A stretch of DNA of 64,000 nucleotides, taken from NCBI RefSeq assembly GCF_003584135.1, contig NZ_QXFI01000011.1, forward strand, positions 62,001 to 126,000, in the 5' to 3' direction. The translations under genes were made by a program, and so were the position numbers. Shown in pieces: positions 25,451 to 33,506 of the stretch. Position 1 is the first letter of the stretch, and each line of letters begins with the position of its first letter. Source of the stretch: Flagellimonas pelagia (GTDB lineage: Bacteria; Bacteroidota; Bacteroidia; Flavobacteriales; Flavobacteriaceae). Under the pieces are notes generated by a model. The model did no database searches. It was given only the letters and a program-made list of their open reading frames with translations, and was not told the DNA's origin.

Positions 25451-26908
25451 ATGTCCAAAATAGTTGTGCTGGGTGCCGGAATAGCGGGTCATGTGGCCGC
25501 ATCGCATCTCAGAAGAAAGCTCCCAAAAGAGCATGAAGTGGTAGTGGTTTCACCCAATAGTAATTACCAGTGGATTCCATCCAATATCTGGGTCGGGATC
25601 GGTAGGATGAAACCCAGGGATCTCATATTTCCATTGGCCCCCCTGTACGCCAAAAAACATATCGATTATAAACAGGCCAAAGCCATCAGTTTTTATCCGG
25701 AAGGGGATAACGAGGAGCAGAAACCCTACGTTTTGGTAGAATATGTGACAGGGGACGAGAAGGGAAAGCAAGAGAAGGTCACCTATGACTATCTGATCAA
25801 TGCAACCGGTCCAAAACTCAATTTTGAAGGGACCGAGGGACTTTCACCGGGCAAGAACAAGGCGCATTCCGTTTGTACCTATACCCACGCCCAAGAAGCT
25901 TGGGTGGCCCTGGAAGAGGTCATCAAACAAATGAAGCAGGGCAAAAAGGTCAAGATTCTGATCGGTACAGGTCATGCCAAGGCCACCTGCCAAGGTGCTG
26001 CTTTTGAATACATTTTGAATGTGGAACAAGAGCTTAGAAGACATAAGGTAAGGGATATGGCAGAAATCACCTGGATTTCCAATGAATACCAACTAGGGGA
26101 TTTTGGGATGGACGGAATGCTGTTGAGCTACGGAAGCAATATCATGAAATCCAACGAAATGGTGGAGATGGTCTTTGAAGACCGTGGAATCCATTGGATC
26201 TTGGGTGCCGGGGTCAACAAAGTGGAAGATGGGTTAGCCCATTACGAGACGCTTGATGGCGAATACAAACAGGAAAGCTATGATTTCGCCATGTTGATTC
26301 CTTCCTTTTCCGGTCATGGATTTAAGGCCTATGACAAGAATGGGGGTGATATTACGGAAAAACTCTTTAAAGGATTTATGATCGTGGATGCCGACTACAC
26401 GCCCAAACCTTATGAGGAATGGACGGTTCAGGATTGGCCAGAAACCTATCAGAATCCGTCCTATGCCAATATTTTTGCACCGGGGATTGCCTTTGCACCT
26501 CCCCATGGCATTTCAAAACCGAGAAAGAGCAAAAACGGAACGGACATCACTCCTGCACCACCACGTACAGGGATGCCTTCGGGGATCACCGCAAAATTGG
26601 TGGCCGATAACATTATTGAGATGATCAAAAACCCGAGCCACGAACTACATCATAAGGGCTCCATGGGCAACATGGGAGCCGCTTGTATCGCTTCGGCCGG
26701 GTTTGGAATGACCAAGGGTAGTGGCATCAGCATCACAACCTATCCCATTGTACCCGATTTCAAAAAATATCCGGATACCCATGGCAGGAAACTGGGTAAA
26801 ACCTTTGGTTCCATCGGTCTTGCCGGGCACTGGCTGAAACTGGCATTGCACTATGCCTTCATCTACAAAGCAAAAATGAAACCTTTTTGGTGGTTAATTC
26901 CTGAATAG
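25451..26908 (+). CDS. Second sulfide:quinone oxidoreductase-like flavoprotein (bacterial type with three cysteines)
   Basis: A 485-residue flavoprotein with the FAD fold IVVLGAGIAGHVAASHL and the sequence IGTGHAKATCQGAAFEY. Three cysteines are placed as in the type III and related bacterial SQRs: C142 (HSVCTYTHA), C180 (ATCQGAA) and C412 (GAACIAS). A C-terminal amphipathic region (LAGHWLKLALHYAFIY) should attach it to the membrane. It is not a duplicate of the SQOR-type enzyme at 21303; the two belong to different branches and may serve different sulfide concentrations or release different products (inference). It is driven by operator 7 and followed by a 44-codon gene. Confidence 0.85.
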   Translation: MSKIVVLGAGIAGHVAASHLRRKLPKEHEVVVVSPNSNYQWIPSNIWVGIGRMKPRDLIFPLAPLYAKKHIDYKQAKAISFYPEGDNEEQKPYVLVEYVTGDEKGKQEKVTYDYLINATGPKLNFEGTEGLSPGKNKAHSVCTYTHAQEAWVALEEVIKQMKQGKKVKILIGTGHAKATCQGAAFEYILNVEQELRRHKVRDMAEITWISNEYQLGDFGMDGMLLSYGSNIMKSNEMVEMVFEDRGIHWILGAGVNKVEDGLAHYETLDGEYKQESYDFAMLIPSFSGHGFKAYDKNGGDITEKLFKGFMIVDADYTPKPYEEWTVQDWPETYQNPSYANIFAPGIAFAPPHGISKPRKSKNGTDITPAPPRTGMPSGITAKLVADNIIEMIKNPSHELHHKGSMGNMGAACIASAGFGMTKGSGISITTYPIVPDFKKYPDTHGRKLGKTFGSIGLAGHWLKLALHYAFIYKAKMKPFWWLIPE

Positions 26909-26915
26909 AAAAATC

Positions 26916-27050
26916 ATGACACGACGCATATCAAAATACAAGCGATTTATGATGATGAACCCCATCGTCCAGTTTTTTAAGTTCATCTTTTTGAGTCTTA
27001 AAGTGTTGGTGATCGTAGCTGGGGGACACGGAGGTACCAGAAAGGCTTAA
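26916..27050 (+). CDS. Small hypothetical protein, 44 aa
   Basis: An ATG seven bases after the preceding stop opens 44 codons: a basic start (MTRRISKYKRFMMM), a hydrophobic helix (FFKFIFLSLKVLVIVA) and the end GGHGGTRKA. The spacing, the basic-then-hydrophobic layout and the tidy stop support a real gene co-transcribed with the SQR-like enzyme. A membrane accessory peptide is the simplest reading. No function is recognised; the GGHGGTR tail looks like a conserved motif and would be worth aligning. Confidence 0.6.
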   Translation: MTRRISKYKRFMMMNPIVQFFKFIFLSLKVLVIVAGGHGGTRKA

Positions 27051-27141
27051 ACCCTGACATTCATCATTGTACAAAACCTCAATACGGATTTCCTTTGTAG
27101 GGACTTCTTCGTATTGGGGTTTTTTCTTGCCCGATTTTCTT

Positions 27142-27157
27142 AGTAACACAGGTTACT
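27142..27157. promoter_or_regulatory. Crp/Fnr-type operator 8 (efflux operon promoter)
   Basis: AGTAACACAGGTTACT lacks only the first T of the consensus. Its centre is 36.5 bp from the end of TAATTTTG (27179-27186), a perfect -7 box, 20 bp before the TolC-like start. Confidence 0.82.
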
Positions 27158-27205
27158 GTGTGGAACTTGGAACGATTCTAATTTTGGCTCAAATTAAAAT
27201 AGTAT

Positions 27206-28510
27206 ATGAAGCGAATACTTATAGCAATCACACTTATTTGCGCACAGGGAACTTTGCTGGCACAAGACCATGTAAAGATTTCCTTGGGGGATGTCCTGGC
27301 CAGAGTGCAGGAATCCAATGCAAGTATCAAGGTATCCGAACAGGAGGCGAAGATGGCAAAATATGACTACCAATTTTCGAGTTCCATTTTTTTGCCACAG
27401 ATATCGGTCTCCCACACAGGGATTACCACCACGAACCCATTGATGGCCTTCGGTTCCAAACTCAACCAAGAGATTTTGACCCAAGCGGATTTTAACCCTG
27501 CTTTGTTGAACGATCCCGATCAAATAGAAAACTTCGCCACTAAAATTTCGGTGGAGCAGCCCTTGATCAATATGGATGGTTTCTTCCAACGTAAGGCCGC
27601 AAAAACAACCATGGAGGCCAAAGACCTTCAGGCCTCACGCACTAGGGATTATTTGGATTTTGAGGCGCAAAAGGCCTTTGGACAGTTGCAATTGGCCCAC
27701 AGGGCGGTACAGGTATTGGAAAAAGCTTATGAAGCAGCCAATGCGAACTTGAACACGGCCCAGAACAGTTTCAATCAGGGATTGCTACAGAAAGCAGACT
27801 TGTTGGAGGTGCAGGTAAGGGTCACTGAAGTGGAGAACCAACTGAACTCGGCCAAAAGCAACGTAAAAAATGCCTCCGATTATTTGGCTTTTTTGATGAA
27901 CGAACAAGGCAACGTGGTATATGAACCTACCGAAGAATTGATGCCGAATGATTTAGATGGAACTGCCGAGGCAACTTTGGAAAATCGTGCCGATGTACGG
28001 GCGATGGACTTGGTTTCCGAGGCATACAAGGCCAACATGAGGGCAGAGAACATGACCTTTTTGCCAAGGTTGAATGCCTTTGCCAGTTACGAAATGTACG
28101 ATGACCAAATTTTCCGTGCAGATGCCAAGGGATATATCATCGGGGCCAGTTTAAGCTGGGATGTTTTTAAAGGGGCCCAACGCTTTGCAAAAGTGGGCAA
28201 GAGCAAAACAAATTATGAGAAATCGAAACAAGAATACGAGCAGTACATTGCCAAAAGTTCTATGGAGCTACAACGCACCAGAAGGATGGTCGAAGATGCG
28301 CACAACAGGCTCCAGACCTCAAAATTGGCTATGGACCAATCCGAAGAATCCTTGAGAATACGTACAAACCGATTTAAGGAAGGCTTGGAAAAAACAACCG
28401 ATCTATTGATGGCAGAGGCCATGTACGCCGAAAAGCAATTGGCCTACTACCAAACCATTTTCGAATATAACCAAGCACAATCCCTACTAACATTTTTAAC
28501 CAAAGAATAA
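27206..28510 (+). CDS. TolC-family outer membrane efflux protein
   Basis: A 434-residue exported protein (signal peptide ending near GTLLA) made of long amphipathic helices, with two outer-membrane-efflux repeats (KISLGDVLARVQESNASIKV and the related segment around residue 250). Long coiled regions are typical of TolC/CusC-type ducts. It is first in a three-gene RND operon and is controlled by operator 8. The pump would export a compound accumulating during sulfide stress; the substrate is unknown. Confidence 0.92.
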   Translation: MKRILIAITLICAQGTLLAQDHVKISLGDVLARVQESNASIKVSEQEAKMAKYDYQFSSSIFLPQISVSHTGITTTNPLMAFGSKLNQEILTQADFNPALLNDPDQIENFATKISVEQPLINMDGFFQRKAAKTTMEAKDLQASRTRDYLDFEAQKAFGQLQLAHRAVQVLEKAYEAANANLNTAQNSFNQGLLQKADLLEVQVRVTEVENQLNSAKSNVKNASDYLAFLMNEQGNVVYEPTEELMPNDLDGTAEATLENRADVRAMDLVSEAYKANMRAENMTFLPRLNAFASYEMYDDQIFRADAKGYIIGASLSWDVFKGAQRFAKVGKSKTNYEKSKQEYEQYIAKSSMELQRTRRMVEDAHNRLQTSKLAMDQSEESLRIRTNRFKEGLEKTTDLLMAEAMYAEKQLAYYQTIFEYNQAQSLLTFLTKE

Positions 28511-28517
28511 TTGCGAT

Positions 28518-29606
28518 ATGAAAAACACTACGATATATAAAAATGCCTTTATCGCCCTTGCATTGGGGATTACCCTTGCAAGTTGCGGAAGTGACAAGGA
28601 GCAAAAACAAGACAATGGACCTGCCGTTCCAGTAACCGTCGCTGAGGTGGAAACAGGGGATAGTAATACCATTTTGGCCGGTAGCGGACAGATAACCGCC
28701 TTGAACAATGCCACACTCAGTACTAGGATGATGGGTTACGTGGAATCGTTGCCCGTGAAAATTGGTCAAAAAGTGAACAAGGGAGATTTGTTGATTTCCA
28801 TCAACAATGTGGACCTACGTGCCAAAAAAGCACAAGTGGAGGCCTCCATTGCCGAGGCTACAGTAGCCTTTAACAATGCTAAGAAAGATTACGAAAGGTT
28901 CCAGAATCTCTTCAACGAAAACAGTGCTTCCCAAAAGGAATTGGATGATATGACCGCCCGATATGAAATGGCCAAGGCTCGATTGGAATCAGCCAACCAA
29001 ATGAAGAACGAGGTCAATTCCCAATTTGCCTATGCTAACATTCGTGCCCCATTTAGTGGAGTGGTGACCAATACCTACATAGACGAAGGTGATATGGCTA
29101 ACCCAGGGGTGCCGTTGGTTTCCGTGGAATCTCCAGGAGGTTTTGAAGTAGTGGCCAAAGTGGCCGAGAACAACATCACCGGGATCCAAGTGGGAACCAA
29201 AGCCTTGGTTCAAGTTAAAGCCTTGGATACCATCGTTACAGGAAAAGTGACCGAATTGAGTGCCTCTGCCCAAAACACAGGCGGGCAGTATTTGATGAAA
29301 GTACAATTGGATAAAACGGATGCCAAAATTTTGTCAGGTATGTATGCAACCGTAAGGCTGGAGACGGACAAAGCTAGCAATGAGAAAACCATTGTTACGG
29401 TTCCGTCCAAGGCCTTGATCCAAAAAGGGCAGTTGAGCGGCATCTACACCTTAGGTCAAGACAATGTGGCGCTACTACGTTGGTTGCGTTTGGGTGAGAC
29501 CTATGGCGACGAGGTGGAAGTATTGTCCGGCCTTTCCAAAGGGGAAACCTATATCGTTTCTGCCGAAGGCAAGCTGTACAATGGAGCTAAAGTAACCATT
29601 CAATAA
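28518..29606 (+). CDS. RND efflux periplasmic adaptor lipoprotein (HlyD/MexA type)
   Basis: A 362-residue lipoprotein with lipobox LASC and the membrane-fusion-protein layout. It has the lipoyl half-motif (GYVESLPVKIGQKVNKGDLL), a coiled-coil hairpin at about residues 100-165, the second lipoyl half (IRAPFSGVVTNTYIDEGD), and beta-barrel and membrane-proximal domains. It starts 8 bp after the TolC-like gene and bridges it to the inner-membrane pump that follows. Confidence 0.93.
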   Translation: MKNTTIYKNAFIALALGITLASCGSDKEQKQDNGPAVPVTVAEVETGDSNTILAGSGQITALNNATLSTRMMGYVESLPVKIGQKVNKGDLLISINNVDLRAKKAQVEASIAEATVAFNNAKKDYERFQNLFNENSASQKELDDMTARYEMAKARLESANQMKNEVNSQFAYANIRAPFSGVVTNTYIDEGDMANPGVPLVSVESPGGFEVVAKVAENNITGIQVGTKALVQVKALDTIVTGKVTELSASAQNTGGQYLMKVQLDKTDAKILSGMYATVRLETDKASNEKTIVTVPSKALIQKGQLSGIYTLGQDNVALLRWLRLGETYGDEVEVLSGLSKGETYIVSAEGKLYNGAKVTIQ

Positions 29607-29622
29607 CCTAAAAAAGGGAATA

Positions 29623-32600
29623 ATGAAAGACGGACTTGCAGGAAAAATAGCGAGAGGGTTCATCAGCTCCAAATTAACGGTACTCTTAATGATTGTGTTC
29701 ATGGTCATTGGGGTGTACAGTTCCTTCCTGATTCCAAGGGAAGAGGAGCCACAGATTGATGTGCCCATGGCGGATATATTTGTGGGATATCCTGGAGCTA
29801 GCCCAACAGAGGTGGAATCCAGGATCACCAAACCGCTTGAAAAGATCATATCCAATATAAAAGGGGTAGAATACGTGTACACCACCTCTATGCAGGAGCA
29901 GGGAATGGCCATTGTGCAGTTTTATGTAGGGGAGGATATTGAACGTTCCTTGGTGCGCTTGTACGATGAGATCAACAAGCACATGGACCAAATGCCCGAA
30001 GGGGTCACCATGCCTTTGGTGAAGACCCGTGCCATTGATGATGTGCCCATGTTGGCACTCACCCTATGGAGCGATGAGTATAACGATTTCCAATTGCGTG
30101 AAATCTCTGGGGAATTGATCAACGAGATTGAAAAAGTGAACGGGGTTTCCATTACCAAAAAGATAGGGGGGCGTAGCCGTCAACTTCGTGTCATGGTGGA
30201 CAAGGATAAAATGGCTGAATCAGGGATTGACCTTTTGGCGGTTGCCCAAATGATCAAGGCCAATAACCAGCAGATGGATTCCGGTAACTTTTTGTCCAAC
30301 GATACCGAGTTTCATATTGCCACAGGGAGGTTCTTGGAGACCAAAGAGGATTTGGAAAACTTAATCGTGGGAACCAAACAAGGTCAACCTATCTATTTGA
30401 AACAGGTGGCTACCGTTTTGGATGGCCCTGAGTTGCCCAAAAATTATGTCTCCCTTGGATTTGGTGCAGCCAATGAGAAATCATCCGAGTACAAGTCAGA
30501 GTACCCAGCGGTAACGCTTTCCATTGCCAAGAGAAAAGGTGCCGATGCGATGAAGATTTCCGATGTGGTATTGGAGAAAGTGGAACATTTGAAAAAGAAT
30601 TTGATTCCGGATGATGTTCATGTGGAAGTGACCCGTAACTATGGAGAGACTGCTTCTCAAAAGGTATCCGAACTTTTGATGCACTTGATAGGTGCCATTA
30701 TTGCGGTGACCTTTGTGGTGATGTTGGCCATGGGCTGGAGAGGAGGCCTCGTGGTGTTCCTTTCCGTGCCAATCACCTTCGCCTTGACGTTGCTGAGCTA
30801 CTACATGCTGGACTATACATTGAACCGAATTACCTTGTTTGCCTTGGTGTTCGTAACGGGTATCGTGGTGGATGACTCCATCATTATCGCGGAGAACATG
30901 CACCGCCACTTTAAGATGAAACGATTGCCGTTCAAGGATGCGGCATTATACGCCATCAACGAGGTAGGTAACCCGACCATTTTGGCCACGTTTACGGTAA
31001 TTGCATCCGTGTTACCCATGGCGTTTGTATCTGGGTTGATGGGGCCTTATATGTCCCCAATGCCCATCGGTGCCTCCATCGCCATGTTGTTGTCCTTGTT
31101 CGTAGCGTTGACCATAACCCCGTATTTGGGATACATCTTCCTAAGGGAAAAGGACAAGAAAAAAGAGAATGAAAAAGAACCGGTTGAGATTCAGGATACC
31201 TTCATCTATAAAGCTTACGAGCGATTTGAAAAACCCTTGATTGAAAGTCGAAAAAAGAGATGGTTGTTCATCGGTATCACCGTGGCGTTGCTATTCGGTT
31301 CTGTAGCCATGTTCTTTACCAAATCGGTAGCAGTTAAAATGTTGCCTTTTGATAACAAGAACGAGTTCCAAGTGGTGATCGACCTTCCCGAAGGCTCCAC
31401 TTTGGAGCGTACTTCGGCGGTGGCCAAGGAAGTAGGTGCTTATCTGTCAACCCGACCAGAAGTGATGAACTATCAGAGCTATGTGGGTACATCGGCACCT
31501 ATTACCTTCAATGGATTGGTAAGGCATTATGACTTGAGAGGCGGCAGCAATATGGCCGACATCCAGGTCAACCTTACCGACAAACACGATCGTAGCGAGC
31601 AAAGTCATGATATTGCCAAATTGCTCAGACCAAAAATTCAAGAACTCGGCAAAAAGTACAATGCCAATATCAAGATTGTTGAGGTGCCACCAGGTCCTCC
31701 GGTATTGTCAACCATTGTGGCCGAAGTATATGGCCCTGATTATAACGAACAGATTGAAGTCGCTGATAAGGTGAAAGGCATTTTGAACAATACTGCCGAT
31801 GTGGTGGATGTGGACTGGATGGTTGAGGATGACCAAGTGGAATATGATTTTGTTGTGGATAAGGAAAAGGCAATGCTCTACGGGGTCACTCCCCAACAAA
31901 TCGTTCAGGTTATGGGTATGGCTTTCCGTGAAATGCCTGTTTCCCATGTGTATGATGAAGATTCCTTTGATCAGATCGGGATTGTGCTTTCCATTAGCGA
32001 AAAGGATAAATCCACTTTGGATGAAATCAAACAACTGAAAGTGGCCTCGCAACAGGGCAATATGATTTCTGTGGGGGATTTGGTGACCATCAATGAAGGT
32101 ACCAAGGCCAAAAGCATCTACAGGAAAAACCAGAAGAGAGTTGTCTATGTGATGTCCGATATGGCAGGGGAGTTGGAAAGTCCAGTGTATGCCATTTTGG
32201 GAATGACCGACAAGTTGAACCAATTGGAATTGCCGAAGGGATACTCCATGAACGAACTCTATATGGAGCAGCCCCAGTTTGAGGATGACTATACCGTCAA
32301 ATGGGACGGGGAGTGGCAGATAACCTTGGAGGTGTTCCGAGATTTGGGCATTGCCTTTTTTGGGGTCATCGTGATCATTTACATGTTGATCGTGGGATGG
32401 TTCCAAAACTTCAAGGCACCTATGGTGATGATGGTGGCGATTCCCTTATCCATGATTGGTATTGTACTCGGTCACTGGTTCTTAGGAGCGTTCTTTACCG
32501 CCACCTCTTTCATCGGTATGATTGCCTTGGCAGGGATCATGGTGCGGAACTCGGTGTTGCTGATCGACTTTATCAACCTAAGGTTGAATGAGGGTATTCC

Positions 32601-32817
32601 GTTGAAACAAGCGGTAATCGAGGCTGGGGCGGTCCGTACCACACCAATTCTACTTACAGCCGGTACCGTTGTTATTGGAGCTTTTGTGATCTTGTTCGAC
32701 CCCATTTTCCAGGGATTGGCCATTTCACTCATGGGGGGAACCATAGTGTCGACCATTTTGACCCTATTGGTGGTGCCATTGGTGTATTATATGATTGAAC
32801 GTAAAAACTACAACTAA
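29623..32817 (+). CDS. RND-family efflux permease (AcrB/MMPL-like, CusA/MdtB side)
   Basis: A 1064-residue pump with twelve predicted membrane helices and two large periplasmic loops. Family landmarks are YPGASPTEVESRITKPLEK, the helix-4 proton-relay region FVTGIVVDDSIIIAENMHRH with its aspartate pair, and the C-terminal repeat GMIALAGIMVRNSVLLIDF. The nearest annotation by eye is the acriflavin-resistance type with short loops often found in Bacteroidota operons without drug specificity. It is last in the operon behind operator 8. Export of sulfur-derived toxic compounds is inferred from the regulon only. Confidence 0.93.
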   Translation: MKDGLAGKIARGFISSKLTVLLMIVFMVIGVYSSFLIPREEEPQIDVPMADIFVGYPGASPTEVESRITKPLEKIISNIKGVEYVYTTSMQEQGMAIVQFYVGEDIERSLVRLYDEINKHMDQMPEGVTMPLVKTRAIDDVPMLALTLWSDEYNDFQLREISGELINEIEKVNGVSITKKIGGRSRQLRVMVDKDKMAESGIDLLAVAQMIKANNQQMDSGNFLSNDTEFHIATGRFLETKEDLENLIVGTKQGQPIYLKQVATVLDGPELPKNYVSLGFGAANEKSSEYKSEYPAVTLSIAKRKGADAMKISDVVLEKVEHLKKNLIPDDVHVEVTRNYGETASQKVSELLMHLIGAIIAVTFVVMLAMGWRGGLVVFLSVPITFALTLLSYYMLDYTLNRITLFALVFVTGIVVDDSIIIAENMHRHFKMKRLPFKDAALYAINEVGNPTILATFTVIASVLPMAFVSGLMGPYMSPMPIGASIAMLLSLFVALTITPYLGYIFLREKDKKKENEKEPVEIQDTFIYKAYERFEKPLIESRKKRWLFIGITVALLFGSVAMFFTKSVAVKMLPFDNKNEFQVVIDLPEGSTLERTSAVAKEVGAYLSTRPEVMNYQSYVGTSAPITFNGLVRHYDLRGGSNMADIQVNLTDKHDRSEQSHDIAKLLRPKIQELGKKYNANIKIVEVPPGPPVLSTIVAEVYGPDYNEQIEVADKVKGILNNTADVVDVDWMVEDDQVEYDFVVDKEKAMLYGVTPQQIVQVMGMAFREMPVSHVYDEDSFDQIGIVLSISEKDKSTLDEIKQLKVASQQGNMISVGDLVTINEGTKAKSIYRKNQKRVVYVMSDMAGELESPVYAILGMTDKLNQLELPKGYSMNELYMEQPQFEDDYTVKWDGEWQITLEVFRDLGIAFFGVIVIIYMLIVGWFQNFKAPMVMMVAIPLSMIGIVLGHWFLGAFFTATSFIGMIALAGIMVRNSVLLIDFINLRLNEGIPLKQAVIEAGAVRTTPILLTAGTVVIGAFVILFDPIFQGLAISLMGGTIVSTILTLLVVPLVYYMIERKNYN

Positions 32818-32829
32818 GATGAAATCGGC

Positions 32830-32878
32830 ATGACTAAAAGAATCTTTTGACATACAGTGCAATGATTCTTTTAGTCAT
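32830..32878. terminator. Large inverted repeat after the RND operon, probable terminator
   Basis: ATGACTAAAAGAATC (32830-32844) is perfectly complementary to GATTCTTTTAGTCAT (32864-32878) with a 19-base loop. It begins 12 bp after the pump stop. There is no clear T-tract after the stem, although the stem itself is AT-rich, so a processing or stabilising structure is an alternative. Confidence 0.5.
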
Positions 32879-32921
32879 CAAAGATTCCATGTGACCATTG
32901 AAAAACAATAAAAATTAACGC

Positions 32922-33227
32922 ATGAAAATGATCATTGTTACCACGGTGGAGGAGTACAAAAAAGAGGTCCTCAAGATTTTTAAGAAAGCCGGTATCGAAA
33001 GCTTTAGTGGTTCGGACATTGATGGATATAAAAGTGCATCGCCCTTGTTGTATACCAGTAGCTGGTTTCCAAGTGAAAAGGGTGGTGCTGCATCCAATCT
33101 GTTTTTTTCCTTCTGTGCGGAGGAGAAAGTGACCGAAGTATTCAAATTGTTAAAAGAATTCAATGAGGAAAGCGAAACGACCAACCCTATCAGGGCGGTA
33201 GAGCTTCCGGTACAAAGAACTGTTTAA
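32922..33227 (+). CDS. Small P-II-like/DUF3240-type protein
   Basis: A 101-residue cytoplasmic protein beginning MKMIIVTTVEEYKKEVLKIF, with alternating strands and helices of the ferredoxin-like P-II fold and the end NPIRAVELPVQRTV. Small P-II-like proteins are often found beside RND pumps and SulP or bicarbonate transporters, which they may regulate. It follows the pump gene after the large inverted repeat and precedes a DUF2892 protein by 9 bp. Fold assignment is by pattern only. Confidence 0.65.
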   Translation: MKMIIVTTVEEYKKEVLKIFKKAGIESFSGSDIDGYKSASPLLYTSSWFPSEKGGAASNLFFSFCAEEKVTEVFKLLKEFNEESETTNPIRAVELPVQRTV

Positions 33228-33236
33228 AAGAAATAT

Positions 33237-33440
33237 ATGAGAAATAGAATTGTAAGGGGTGTAGCAGGAACCTTTATCCTGATAAGTTTGGCCTTGGCCA
33301 TATATGTGAACATCAATTGGTTGTGGTTTACGGCTTTTGTAGGTGCCAATTTGTTGCAATCTTCCTTGACCAAATGGTGCCTTTTGGAAGACATCCTAAA
33401 AAAATTCGGGGTTTCCGATTCCGATAAGAATTGTTGTTAA
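33237..33440 (+). CDS. DUF2892 (YgaP-type) small membrane protein
   Basis: A 67-residue protein with two hydrophobic helices and the pattern RNRIVRGVAGTFILISLALA...TKWCLLEDILKKFGV ending in DKNCC. It is a second YgaP-like membrane domain in the island, distinct from that at 20916. Its extreme C-terminal cysteine pair is unusual and could bind metal or carry sulfane sulfur. It precedes the YeeE/YedE transporters and is probably part of their unit. Confidence 0.85.
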   Translation: MRNRIVRGVAGTFILISLALAIYVNINWLWFTAFVGANLLQSSLTKWCLLEDILKKFGVSDSDKNCC

Positions 33441-33462
33441 GCGGTAACTAAGTTTGAAATTC

Positions 33463-33506
33463 AAAGCATTTTCTCCATTTTTGTCTAAAAACAGAGAAAA
33501 TGCTTT
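33463..33506 (+). promoter_or_regulatory. Inverted repeat covering the start codon of the first YeeE/YedE gene
   Basis: AAAGCATTTTCTC (33463-33475) is perfectly complementary to GAGAAAATGCTTT (33494-33506), with an 18-base loop. The ATG at 33500-33502 lies within the right arm. In mRNA the hairpin would bury the start codon and ribosome site, so it may control translation; it is not followed by a T-tract. Confidence 0.6.

Noticed and set aside
32890..32905. TGTGACCATTGAAAAA before the P-II-like gene as a ninth Crp/Fnr operator
   Set aside because: Only the first half site fits, and there is no -7 box at the fixed 36.5-bp distance (27 bp of it falls inside the gene).
33443..33458. GGTAACTAAGTTTGAA before the YeeE/YedE genes as an operator
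   Set aside because: The second half site matches poorly and the position where the -7 box should be (33480-33487) does not match TAnnTTTG.
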